Of a DNA stretch of 64,000 nt, positions 1-10,665 are shown one piece after another. A program made the position numbers and the translations under genes. A model generated the notes under the pieces. It made no database searches, had not been told where the DNA came from, and saw only the letters and a list, made by a program, of their open reading frames with translations. The stretch covers positions 1 to 64,000 of the forward strand of contig SWBL01000268.1 of assembly GCA_024195585.1 (NCBI GenBank), written 5' to 3'. The DNA is from Aureobasidium sp. EXF-3400. Lineage: Eukaryota; Ascomycota; Dothideomycetes; Dothideales; Saccotheciaceae. How positions within the stretch are numbered: position 1 is the stretch's first letter; the number at the start of each line of letters is the position of its first letter.

Positions 1-538
1 TTACAAGATGTAAGCAAGTCATGGTTTTTCCCCAACTTCACAAGCCGACGGCCTCAGCGAAGGGATCAGGAATATGACGCTCTTGACCAAGGTTACACAC
101 CGAGCTCAGCCGGAGCGAGCTCAGGTGCTGTCCCACGGCCATATTCTTCTCAAATCTGTCGACCGGAAAATTGACATCACAATAATCTGATGGCTCCATA
201 AAAGTCGAGCTGGACAGCAATCGACCGATCAGTCCTCCGAAGAAGACGCCAGGATCGCTGAACACAGGTTTTGTTGTGAGAAGAGAAGAGGAAGAGAAAC
301 TTTGCGACCTTGATATAGAACTTTTCCGAACACGCGCCAAGCCGGCAGACGCCGCCGGCTTTTAGGGCGACCAAACTCCGACGCGCCTTCTCGAACTCTT
401 GATCAAGGCAGCTCTCGTCACTCGCCTGCTTACACTCTTGCTGTGATTCACTTCGTCAGCTATCAGTCGACTTTGCGCACACGTCTGCGACCGCGCATAT
501 CGCCCTCCTTGTATCGGCCACCTCACACACTGCCCACC
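1..538. other. Upstream region of the snu66 gene
   Basis: This stretch precedes the Snu66/SART-1 start codon. Short antisense reading frames are present, but they lack a convincing ATG context, conserved motif or splice structure. A CA/CT-rich leader with a CCACC run immediately before the ATG at 539 fits a fungal 5' UTR. I see no RNA gene or other gene here. Confidence 0.5.
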
Positions 539-2521
539 ATGGACGCCGTCGCAATTCAAGATGCCAACAAGATCAGAGTCGCCATGGGCCTTGCGCCTTT
601 GCCTGTACCCGGCGAAGATGGTCTTCAGTTCAAGTCAAAGGATGACGGAGAAGAGTCAGACCCCGATGACATGAGCACCCTCGAGAAGCGCCAGGCAGCC
701 GCAGGCGACAACTGGAAAAAGCTGCAAGATGAGGAAAAGGCAAGACAAGAACGTCTGGCTCGCAAGGAAGCCATCAAAAGAGCCCGCGACCTCGAGCTAC
801 GGAATGCAAAGCTGCAAGGAACAGGCTTGGGCGATGCAGAAGAGGCAGACATGGACACAAAGACTTGGTTGTTGCAACAGAAGAAGCGCCAAAAGAAGAT
901 CGAAAAGGCAAGAAAGTACGAGGAAGAGCAGGCTGAGCTCGAGCGTCAGGCACAAGCAGAGTACTCGGCCAAGGATCTGGCTGGTGTCAAGGTTGCGCAC
1001 GAGCTGGATCAGTTTGATACTGAAGGCGAACAAATTCTGACCCTCAAGGATGCTGCTATTGGCGACGAGAGCGAAGACGACGAGCTTGAGAACCTGGATC
1101 TACGCGCGAAAGAACAACTACAGGAAAGGCTGGAGCGTAAAAAGAACAAGCCTGTTTACAACCCCAACGACATGGATGACGGAAACCGCTCGATTCTCGC
1201 ACATTACGATGAAGAGATTGAGGGCAAAAAGAAGAAGGCATTTACTCTGGATACATCTGGCGCAGTCGACCAAGCTGCTGTTGCGGCTAAAAGGGAAGCC
1301 GCAGAAGCAGAGCGCATCGGCGTAAAAGGCATTAAGATCAGTCTGGACGAGCTCAAAGACGACACTCCCATCTCAGATTACCAGGACCCTTCAACTGCCA
1401 AAATTCGCAAGCCCAAGAAGCCGAAGAAGGCTAAGACTACTCGTACAAAGGCTGCTGACGACGATGACATCTTCCCTCTACCTACACAACAACCTTCTGG
1501 AGACCAGATGGATGTTGATGGTCAACCGGCATTGAATGGAGTCGCTAAGAAACGTACCTTTGAGACCTTTGATGACGATGACCTACAAGCCAAGCTAGCA
1601 GAACAACGCAGACAAGCATTGAAGAAGCGTAAGAAGACTGATGCTGCTGAGCTGGCTCGCCGCATTCGTGAGGAAGAATCTGCAACACCCATGAACACTG
1701 TTGAAGATGAGGAAGAGGCTGGTCTTGTGATTGATGAGACGACCGAGTTCGTCTCCAACTTGAGACGTCCACAATCACCAGATTCGGCGGACGAGCGCCG
1801 CCGAAGAGCGACCTCAACACCTGCTGCTGAAGTCAAGAACGAAGACGAAACCATGCAAGAATCATACGGTGCGGTCGAAGACGAAGAAGACGCTCGTGCC
1901 CGCCGCGAAGCTGAAGAACGAGAATCAATCGCGCCACCAGCAATGACATCTACAGGTTTCGAGGAGGAAGAAAACACCACAACAGGAGCTGGAGGCATTC
2001 TCAACATGCTCCGCAAGAGAGGTCTTGTTCAAGACAATGACGCCGACCAGGCCAACGCAGCCGTTCGCGCCCAGCAACAATTCCTTGCCGAAAACCAAGC
2101 CCTCGTCGACGAATACGATCGCAAAACCAGGGAAGAGCGTGAAAAGGATCGCAAATCTGGTCGCTGGGATCGTATGTCTCACCGCGAGCGTGAAAATTAC
2201 CAACGCCAACAAAACGAGCAAAGAGACGCCTATCTCGCACAACTACAAGCCGAGCACTTCAAGCGCTCCTACAAGCCCAATGTCCAGCTTCGCTACAATG
2301 ATGAAGATGGCCGTGAGATGAACCAGAAGGAGGCGTTCAAACATCTCAGTCATAGGTTCCACGGTAAAGGCAGTGGCAAACAGAAGACTGAGAAGCGTAT
2401 GAAGAAAAAACAGGAAGAGGACGAGAGGCAGAGGAAGTCGTTGTTGGGCTTTACTGGTGCGAACGAGGCTGTGGGCGCGACGGCGAAGAAGAACAGACAG
2501 GCCGGTGTCAGGTTGCAGTAA
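539..2521 (+). CDS. snu66: SART-1 family U4/U6.U5 tri-snRNP protein (Snu66)
   Basis: Single-exon gene of 660 aa. The family is a structural component of the U4/U6.U5 tri-snRNP and acts in pre-mRNA splicing in the nucleus. The ATG at 539 sits in a CCACC context and begins the family N-terminus, with the signature KIRVAMGLAPLPVPG at residues 11-25. An upstream in-frame reading to 443 has no good start and is probably leader. The protein is very rich in Glu, Lys, Arg and Asp with long predicted coiled helices (residues about 40-260 and 540-620). The C-terminus carries the family end (GFTGANEAVGATAKKN, then AGVRLQ). Length is normal for ascomycete orthologs. No intron is needed, which is common for this gene. 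This is a core housekeeping gene next to a variable region. Confidence 0.92.
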   Translation: MDAVAIQDANKIRVAMGLAPLPVPGEDGLQFKSKDDGEESDPDDMSTLEKRQAAAGDNWKKLQDEEKARQERLARKEAIKRARDLELRNAKLQGTGLGDAEEADMDTKTWLLQQKKRQKKIEKARKYEEEQAELERQAQAEYSAKDLAGVKVAHELDQFDTEGEQILTLKDAAIGDESEDDELENLDLRAKEQLQERLERKKNKPVYNPNDMDDGNRSILAHYDEEIEGKKKKAFTLDTSGAVDQAAVAAKREAAEAERIGVKGIKISLDELKDDTPISDYQDPSTAKIRKPKKPKKAKTTRTKAADDDDIFPLPTQQPSGDQMDVDGQPALNGVAKKRTFETFDDDDLQAKLAEQRRQALKKRKKTDAAELARRIREEESATPMNTVEDEEEAGLVIDETTEFVSNLRRPQSPDSADERRRRATSTPAAEVKNEDETMQESYGAVEDEEDARARREAEERESIAPPAMTSTGFEEEENTTTGAGGILNMLRKRGLVQDNDADQANAAVRAQQQFLAENQALVDEYDRKTREEREKDRKSGRWDRMSHRERENYQRQQNEQRDAYLAQLQAEHFKRSYKPNVQLRYNDEDGREMNQKEAFKHLSHRFHGKGSGKQKTEKRMKKKQEEDERQRKSLLGFTGANEAVGATAKKNRQAGVRLQ

Positions 2522-3683
2522 AAATTGTTCGTCAGTTTTATCTTTAGCAATTGCATCATACAAGGTGTCTGCTCTGCGTCCGTCGGATAGGGCGTGGCTT
2601 GCAGACTGCTGGGACTGAGCTTGGCAACACCTGTGATTTGCTCTCTGAATTTGCAAACGTATGTGATGTGCGCGCTATCAGTTGGCTGTGCAAACACCCT
2701 GTATGGCAACCTGATAATCTTCACGAAACACGTCGTTGCCTTGTTCAACGTACTCGGGATAGTCGGTGATGTCCGTGCCAGGGTTGCTTCGGCTCGCGCC
2801 TTCCCGCTTCCGCCATTCAAAACGGAACCTTTGCTTCTGCCCGCGGGATATTTTCTATGCACCTGTCTTCCTCCGTCGCCTTGGTCTCGCTTCAACAACA
2901 GCTCCCTTGTTCTAACATGTATTATCTTCGTTGCAAATCATCCATCTGAAGGAAACACAAATGCCTCGGTCTGAGTGTGGTTGACGACGTGTGATCTGCT
3001 GCCTGCATTGGTCCATCTGCAGTCCGCACATTCCCCCCACGATTTTCTGATACCATTCCAGGAGTCTGGCTCGTTCGTCCGCATGGTTGGGTACTGAATG
3101 TACCCAATTATTAAGCTGAGCCACTAGCGGCGTAGCTATTGCCGCCCAACTCTTGCAGCCTATGCAGGGATCGGCTTTCTCGATCGCACCCTTGAGCGCT
3201 GGACGAAGCCCTGAACTCTGGTATCTGGACAGCTGAAGTTAACAGTGATCATGGAGCTGCCCAATCAGTGGGCGACATGGATCTCCCCACTGATCTGCAC
3301 GACCCGGCATCATGAGATGCCGCGGATGCCGTCCCAGGCATGGAGTAAGCATTATGACTGTCAGTATGCAAGCCACGACTTCTGTATGCCTTTTGCCTCG
3401 GATCAACAAAAGCTGGCGCTCCCTAGTCGCTCAGAATTCGTCGAATTCTGCGTCCTCTTCCACTCGCGAACTCCTCATTGCCTACGTTAACAACGGCTGA
3501 GCACATCGATACATCCGCATTGATCTGAAGCTCTGGCTGTGTGCTGATCTAATAGAATTCGGCTGCCAGGAATCTCAGAGTAGTCTCTCTGATATCAGAC
3601 GTTTGGCACTGTTGAATGGCTGATCGTGGCCGGGATACACCCGAGACCAAACTCGCTCTCACGAATCCGCAGCGCCACTCGAC
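2522..3683. other. Intergenic region, no gene recognised
   Basis: About 1.16 kb between the Snu66 stop and the NLR start. Open stretches of up to 137 codons occur in several frames. None has a recognisable domain, signal peptide or plausible splice pattern, so I treat them as chance. It should hold the Snu66 terminator and the NLR promoter, but I see no clear TATA box. Confidence 0.5.
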
Positions 3684-6600
3684 ATGGCTCTTACTCTGGC
3701 CCATATCCAGATCGGCTGGATATCTGCGTTATCGATCGAAGCCCTGTTGGCCGAAATCATGCTCGATGAGCTGATCGAGCAAACCATTCCACTTCCTCCC
3801 AATGACAACAACATTTATAGGTACGGACGTATCAAAATCAACGGAAGCGATGCATCACATATCGTGGCTATAGCACAGCTCCCTCTCTCGACCACTGGCA
3901 AAGCGTCTGCTGCTACAGTCGCCAACAATATACGCCGAACATTCCCAAACTTGAAGTTCGGCATCATGGTTGGCATTGCTGGTGGAGTGTGGACTGCTAA
4001 GGAGGATCTTCGTCTTGGGGATGTTGTTGTGGGTGTCCCTGATGACGGTGGCCCTGGCATCATACAGTATGATCTCGGCAAATCTGTCCAGGATGGCGAA
4101 CTCGTCACAAAAGGAAACATGAACAAAGCTCCTGACGTGCTCCGGTCTGCAGCTGGAGTGCTACAGAGGAAGCACATGCGAAGGCCTGGAGACTACGTAT
4201 CTAGCCTCGAGATTACCGAGGTCAAGCGGCATGCTTCGCGTCCCAGTGTTGACAATCTATTCACAGAGACATATATCCATCGTGGTGGAGACTTTTGTAA
4301 AGACTGCGACAAAGCCCACCTTCTTGTCCGTCCTCAACGCCTCGACCCGTCTCCCAAAGTCCACTATGGTGCTATAGCTTCTGGAGATCAAGTCGTTAAG
4401 GACGCAGTCTTTGCAGCTAAAATACGAGCGAAACATAATATCATCTGTTTTGAGATGGAAGCGGCTGGGCTCGACGCTTTTCCCTGCTTAGTTATACGTG
4501 GTATCTCTGACTATGCGGACACCCACAAAAATGACGACTGGCATGCATACGCTGCAGCATCGGCAGCAGCCTATGCTAAAGAGCTCTTGTCGGTTGTTCC
4601 TCTGACTGATGTTGCAGAACTTCCTCATACCGGTTAGTGCTTCCCAGCATAGATCCAGCAAATCGATACTATCTCACTTGGTCCAACGCTACCAATTGGA
4701 TATATTTTTTGTTTTTATACTCTAGGACCACATCCAGGTTCAGTTTCTCGGGTCCCAAGCTAACGCAAGAATGTTTTGTCAGGCAATACACACTGGAACG
4801 TGCCACGTGCTCCCAATCCGCTGTTTACAGGCCGGCAGGCCCTAATGGTTGATATGAAGAAGCACCTGATTGCTGAGGCCAAAAAGAACGACCGTCCAGT
4901 CTTTGTGCTCCAAGGGATCGGCGGCGCTGGGAAAAGTGAAGCAGCTATCAAATTCGCAACGGACAATCAAGACAAGTTGGTTTCTTCCCATAAAGACACC
5001 GGCGCTAGCTGACTGATATAGCTTCTGGGGCATCTTCTGGTTAGACGCTGACAACAAGCAGAGTGTTGAACAAGGCTTCGCGGAGATTGCCAACATGCAG
5101 ACTCCTCCACTCATAGATACGACAAGCAAAGGTGTACTACGATGGCTCGCAAATATCAAGGAATCTTGGCTCCTCATTCTGGATAACTGCGACGATAGCC
5201 TGATGGACTTCGCTGCATACATGCCCTCTCGTGGTGGCAGTATCATTCTTACAACCCGCTTGACCGAGTGCAAGATCCTTGGAACCTGGGCAAATCTTGA
5301 TGACCTTGGCCGTGACACTGCCACGCAGCTACTTCTGAGAGCATGCGGCTACGGAAGTGATAACCAGGAAGCTCACATACCCGCCGCGAAGGTAGTGGTG
5401 TCCAGCCTCGGGCAGCATGCACTCGCCCTTGTCCATGCTGGCGCTTACATCAAGAAGGGACTCTGTACTTTGGATGAATATGTTCTTTCTTTCCGCAAAG
5501 AACAGGCTCGGCTGATAAAATTTAAGCCTCAGCAGCAAGCTTCACGATATGGGAGTGTCTACGCGACGTTCGAGGTCTCCGCAGAGGCTCTGGCCTCGTC
5601 TGAAGACCAAGATAGTGCACTCGCTCTGCAACTACTGAGTCTACTCGCATTCTTGAATCGTGAAGCAGTCGAAGAGGACATCTTCAGCCGAGCTTCTGAT
5701 CAATGCCACAAGTTGGAGAAAGCGTGGGAGAAGAACGGCATGCAATGTCCCAAGTGTCCCGCTGTCTCCTGCACGGATTACAACCGCGTGACTGATGCAC
5801 TTGCCCGAATCGATCACCTTCACATATGGCACTGTGAAAAAGCACGATCGAGTGGATTTGTCGAACACCAGGCAACTACAAGACTTCGCTTCGCCCGTAC
5901 ACGCCTTGCAGACCTGTCGCTCATCAGAGTCGATGATAATAAAATATCGATGCACCCTCTCGTACATGAGTGGGCACAAACTCGATTGGACAAGATCGCA
6001 CTGACAATCGCGTGGGAACAGATTGTGTCAATTCTTGCTCTGTCTGCGGTCGATTTGTATTGGTTCTCGTTCACACCAACGCTAGCACCGCACATAGATA
6101 CCTGCTTTCACAGCCCGGGCCAGAATGAACGTCAGTCACGGCTTTCCTTAACTGTCTCACAGGCCCTGTATCGTCTGGCGTGGCATCTTTATGAGGATTC
6201 AAGGTATCGGTCGTCACTGTCTGTTTTCAAGGCTTTGTCCTCGTCAGTTGAGATCCAGCCTTACACGTATCCTCATGCGATTCATGACTGCATGATCGGG
6301 ACCTCAAGCTGCCTGGTTTCGTTAGGACGACACGAAGAGGCGCGAGACTTGGTGAATGATATGGTGCAATCCACGGAGATGCGATATGGCAAGATGAGCT
6401 CCGATGCATTCGAATGGCAGGTGCGACTGGCTGAGCTCCATAGCGAAGCTCGCGATTACCAGGGTGCACTTACTCTGTTCGAGCCATTGTATGAGCGTTA
6501 TTCACAGCTCTCAATACTGAAGGACTTGCAGATGGAATGTCTTTTCGAGAATCTCGTGTTGGTGCATAAGAATCTCGGTAACAGTGAGCAAGCAATTTGT

Positions 6601-7641
6601 TTCGCCGAAAAAAACTTTCAGTTATGGAAAACGAATCCACTTGACTCAACTCGTCGATTACAAGCTCTAGCAATGCTATCTGTCCTGTACATCGACGAGC
6701 ACGCCAAGAAAGCTGTAGCATTGCTTGAGGACGACATAACCCTCTGCTACAAAATGAGCTCGCCAAATCCCCATTGGATCATAATTATGATGATACTGGC
6801 ACAGGGCTACATCAGACTGAAGAAGCCGGTCGGAGCCATGTCACATCTTGCGCAAGCGCGTTTTCAGTTTGACAGGTTTCTGGCAGATGATACGCCTCCA
6901 CCGTGGCTCGCCCCCGCAATGGGTCTAGTTGCAGATATCTACTTCGCCCTTGAGGAGTTTAGCATCGGAGCCACTGTACTTGAAAAGCGAGTCAATCTCC
7001 AATCTTCATATCTTCGACTCGATGACAACAGACGTCTCTCTTCTTTACGTAAGCTAGCACAAGCTTATACAAGACTCGAGGACAGCAGAAAGTTGGAGCA
7101 AGTGGTGAAATTGCTTGAGGAAGTTATAGATGACGGTCAAAAGACCATTTACACCGACTTCAAGGACTCAAAACTTACGGAAAAAGTACTGGCTTATGCT
7201 CAGTGGAACCTGGCACAGGCGAGGAGAACACGACAATCAGTTGTTGGTATCAGAGATCAGCAGAGCGGGCAAGAGGAAGCAGCAAGCAATCCTCCAGCCA
7301 GCACAGTCGTAAGAGCTCTCACGATGCCATCACAAGGACGGCTTTTGTGCGCCGAGGTTGCTGACTTTCATACGGATCAATCGTCGAGGCCAGCAAAGGA
7401 GTATAAAGCTGTGCTCGGTGATCGTTCAAGACGCAAGGACTCAATCGTGTCAAGCACTCCCATGCCGAAGATCGTTGACCCATCAACAGCTGAAGCAACA
7501 GGCATTCCTGGATACTTGCGAGAGACCACAGCTAGTCGCCGAGCTCGAGAGATGCGCTCGCAAGCTAAAGCTGAGGTTCCGAGATCGTCCGTGTCAGCTC
7601 CCACTGGCAAAAATCGTCTTCCAAGGTCAAAGACAGCTTAG
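3684..7641 (+). CDS. NLR-like STAND protein: nucleoside phosphorylase domain + NB-ARC + helical (TPR-type) repeats
   Basis: Three exons fit: 3684-4632, 4783-4975 and 5022-7641 (introns of 150 and 46 bp; branch-like GCTAACG before the first acceptor), giving 1253 aa. Residues about 5-300 match the PNP_UDP_1 (purine nucleoside phosphorylase / MTAN-like) fold, with IGWISALSIEALLAEIMLDE near the start, VGIAGGVW in the middle and FEMEAAGLDAFPCLVIRGIS near the end. A linker with NPLFTGR leads into an NB-ARC NTPase: Walker A GIGGAGKS at 361-368, Walker B LLILDNCDD near 431-439, a GSIILTTR sensor, an ALALVHAGAYI motif and a winged-helix MHPLVHEWA motif. Residues about 690-1110 form degenerate TPR-like helical repeats. 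The last 130 residues look disordered. Fungal proteins with this architecture are treated as NLR-type immune or allorecognition receptors; the ligand here is unknown. The 3' end overlaps the convergent neighbour by 4 bp. Confidence 0.9.
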
Positions 7642-8804
7642 TTGGCATATTTGACCAGCTCCATCAGGACAGACCCGGCGTCCGGCCCTTGATACTTAAT
7701 CTGGGTGAGTCTTTTGTTCTCCAGAAGGCCTTTGAGAGGCGTATCAAGCCCCGGCCAGCACTGTTCGGGGACTTGATCCTTGTTGAATCCAATAAAGTCG
7801 ACGGCATGGCCAAGGGGACCACCCTGCCTCAAGACCCCAAGGCGAAAATTTGTCAATTGGGGATATCCACACCCGATGATGGACAGGAGGTCCTTCCATG
7901 TATCATGGCCGATGAGTACGATCATTCCAAGATGGAGAGTGGTCAATGTGTCCTTAGAGCTTGCTAGAAGTGCAAGCAATGTACGTTGATCTAGAATCAG
8001 ATTCTGCATGCTCAGTCGCTTCAGCTTTGCAATTAGGTCCTTCGTAATCATAAATCTATCCACTGGTCTGGAACTCCAGATCTCAAGATTTTCGAGCGTT
8101 GACGCAGATTCCAGCACTAGTTCTGTCCAGTATGGATCGGTGCGTAGCAGCGCAGATCGGAGCATCAAGAGACCTACACCCTGTCCTTGATGCGCAGGGG
8201 AGAGACAAATCCTTACTTCTGTTATGCAAGGCTCGCTCAAGACTCTGCCCTCAGTAAGATTTTCTGACTTCAGGATGGTGTCCTTGCCTAAGGGTAGCTG
8301 CACGATTTGCATATCGATTGAGCTGATTGCTAAATCCACGTCTTCGGTTAGGGCTCTTGCTAAAGCGGATACTGCCTCGAACTTTGATTCTGGTTTTCCA
8401 AATCCTATGCGGTAGTCAAGAGCTCTGGTCGTTGCTGGACAGAGCTCGAAATTTAACTGGTCGATACGATAGTCACGGACTTTGATAACTTCTGGTCGCA
8501 GCAGTCCCTTCTCCAATATTGTTCGCAGGCTGGCGACACCAATTTGACTGGAAATCACGTTTCCTGAATCGTTCCGTGGCCAGATGTCGTTCGATTGAAG
8601 TGGTTCGGATGTGTTCCATGAATCGTTTGCTTCGCAATCGTCTTCGATGTGGATCTTCTTCACGGAGGATCTCAACCATGGATGCTGAGAATTGGATTCT
8701 AGCTTTTGGAGATCTGAGTTCAGAAGGCTGGTTGTCCATGTCGAGAAGAAGCGCTGAACCTCCTGGTAATTGCGACCACAGATGTCAGCATGAAAGCGTG
8801 CCAA
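7638..8804 (-). CDS. F-box/LRR-type fungal protein, 5' end unresolved
   Basis: The open frame gives about 389 residues on the minus strand and looks like the LRR-like part of fungal F-box proteins: RNYQEVQRFFSTW, PWLRSSVKKIHIEDDCEA and a long series of leucine-rich alpha/beta segments ending LMELVKYAN. The codon at 8804 is TTG, not ATG, so the true start lies upstream. An in-frame open stretch lies at about 8881-8996 on the minus strand, ends at a good donor (GTATGT), and could be a 5' exon. Phase fits an acceptor inside the present frame (TTACCAG at about 8769) better than one before it, so the exon-1 junction is not settled. No complete F-box was found. The stop codon overlaps the NLR stop (7638-7641), tail to tail. 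Function is unknown; substrate-adaptor use is inference. Confidence 0.6.
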   Translation of the reverse strand: MARFHADICGRNYQEVQRFFSTWTTSLLNSDLQKLESNSQHPWLRSSVKKIHIEDDCEANDSWNTSEPLQSNDIWPRNDSGNVISSQIGVASLRTILEKGLLRPEVIKVRDYRIDQLNFELCPATTRALDYRIGFGKPESKFEAVSALARALTEDVDLAISSIDMQIVQLPLGKDTILKSENLTEGRVLSEPCITEVRICLSPAHQGQGVGLLMLRSALLRTDPYWTELVLESASTLENLEIWSSRPVDRFMITKDLIAKLKRLSMQNLILDQRTLLALLASSKDTLTTLHLGMIVLIGHDTWKDLLSIIGCGYPQLTNFRLGVLRQGGPLGHAVDFIGFNKDQVPEQCWPGLDTPLKGLLENKRLTQIKYQGPDAGSVLMELVKYAN

Positions 8805-8996
8805 ACAAGGGAGTAAGAGACAATCGACCGCGAGGAAATGCCTGCTTCCTTTTCATGATCAAGCTCTACATGTACATACTTCATTCAACGTGCTTTTATC
8901 AGCGCCCTCACATGCTGTTCGAAAGGCAGTCGCATCAGCTGCTTTGAGATATTGAGCTATCGCATCGATTTCTCCAATGGAAACCCTATCGTTGTC

Positions 8997-9594
8997 GAGA
9001 TACTATAGAGAAGTCATCATGTCTTGGGCTAATCACCCAGACGATCTGTATTGGTATATTGAAAGACAGCAAGTTGGGGGCAGAATACCATGAGATATAG
9101 AGTCGTGGAGGAAGGCTGTAAAGACCGTTACATCATCTAGCGTTAGTTCAGCCTAGCTTAGGTCAGATCTGTTATGCAAGGAGAAATATCCGTTCAACAG
9201 ACTGCTCTTCATACAGCAAGTAGACTGAGTATAGAGTCATATATATAATTTCTCAGTAGTCTAAGTATTGGGTTTTAATCAGCTAAGAATATATTGACCA
9301 ATTTTTACAGCAATCGGCCCCTCCGCGGCATTAAGCACGACCGTTGAGAACAAGTGACGTATATCGCGCCGCTAATAAGTCCGGTTTCCAGTCTGATTTG
9401 TACTTCTAGGTATTAAAGTTGCAGGACCCTCTACATCTCTATCAGTAAAAATTTCGACTTGATACGCGCCACGGCTCTCGAGAACCCAGGATGGAAAATA
9501 TCTCGTTTCCTATTGTGTGCGCAGCCTCACTTGATCAAGATGTTCGTATTATTCCATTCCCGCTGTTACTGCCACCTAGGACTACCTCTAATCC
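8997..9594. other. Intergenic, AT-richer spacer
   Basis: No coding sequence is recognised. The stretch near 9235-9300 is noticeably AT-rich (TCATATATATAATTT). It probably contains the promoters of the two divergent flanking genes. Confidence 0.45.
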
Positions 9595-10029
9595 ATGGTG
9601 CAGATCATGAATCGTCTTTTGATAGATAGTGACATCGAAAAGGAAGACACTTGGGATTTCGTCTTCGTCGACAGCATCGACCACTGTTACAATAAACCGT
9701 CAACGGTCCCAGTAAAGGCTCCAAGCAACCCAGACTCGCCCTTCATCTCAAAGACGCCCCATGAGTGTGCCCAATTGCTCTTGAAGCTTCGCAAAGACAC
9801 CGATTCAGAAATCATTCCTCACTACTTTATGATCATGGACGAAAGATCTTTACAAGATGACACTGTACTGCTTGTGACTGCGGGCATAGATGCGCCGGTA
9901 TACACGGTTCGGGCCACTTTTGAGGCGTCTGCTCAGGCGATCGTGCTTTATTTCACGGGGCATAGGGGTATCGAAGAGGATATCGACAGCGCTGCAGAGG
10001 AAGAAGATGGTGTTTATCATGGGCAGTAG
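9595..10029 (+). CDS. Small DUF6924-type protein
   Basis: Single exon, 144 aa, no signal peptide or membrane segment. Its layout resembles the DUF6924 family known from bacteria and fungi: an N-terminal LLIDSDIEKEDTWDFVF segment (family pattern of an Asp-rich strand followed by a Trp-containing helix), a central PHYFMIMDERSLQDDTVLLV segment, and an acidic C-terminus ending GVYHG. The family function is unknown. The start at 9595 is the first ATG of the frame, and a second Met lies three codons later (M5). The gene stands alone between the NLR/F-box-like pair and a second F-box gene, so context does not indicate a role. Family assignment is from remembered consensus only. Confidence 0.6.
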   Translation: MVQIMNRLLIDSDIEKEDTWDFVFVDSIDHCYNKPSTVPVKAPSNPDSPFISKTPHECAQLLLKLRKDTDSEIIPHYFMIMDERSLQDDTVLLVTAGIDAPVYTVRATFEASAQAIVLYFTGHRGIEEDIDSAAEEEDGVYHGQ

Positions 10030-10665
10030 TCTTAGAATATATGATCATATTGTTGTAACAATACCTCAAGCAATACCTTAGAAAGCTCGGTTCTTTTGAC
10101 AGGATATGTGTGATCGTAAGTGCCATCGGGAAACAGACGGTGCAGTTTCAATTTGCAGCTACAAGAGAAGTATCGAGCATGAGAGTCGCCGAGCCGTCAG
10201 TAAAGGAAAGGGACGAAGTTGGGAATAGTGTTTTGCATGCTGCGACGACGTAATGGACATAAGGTAAAAAAACCCAGGCGAAGGATCGCTGCCATGGCCT
10301 TACTATAGGTTGATTTGATTAGATTTGATTCATACACGATAGAAAATAGGAAAACAGTCCACTTTTTCAGGACTTTGGCACGACTAGTCAAAGTGTTGCA
10401 GGATTCTTACGTACGTACATGTATAAAGCCAAGGTTCATGAAGGATCACTTGACAGATCGAATCACGTCATCAAACCAGCGTCAGCCTGCTTCAGGCGAT
10501 CTTGAAAGAGACCTACTTGTAAGTAGAAGCACAAAGATTCAATACATATCCCCGCTTGGTCCAAATACACTGGAACGCATGCTTTGTTCTTCCATTCAGG
10601 CACAACCATACGGCCCTTGAAGCGTCCGCCGCCTCAACCTAAACTTCAGAACCGACTAGCTCGAC
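10030..10665. other. Intergenic region, no gene recognised
   Basis: 636 bp between the DUF6924-type gene and the F-box gene. A small TTGATTTGATTAGATTTGATTC repeat-like run lies near 10310-10331. No convincing gene is seen; the F-box promoter should be here. Confidence 0.4.

Noticed and set aside
443..538. Upstream 32-codon extension of Snu66
   Set aside because: No family similarity in the extension, while the ATG at 539 has a CCACC context and starts the conserved N-terminus.
1522..2016. Ser/Arg-rich antisense frame within Snu66
   Set aside because: Complement of Glu/Asp-rich codons in the real gene; no independent signals.
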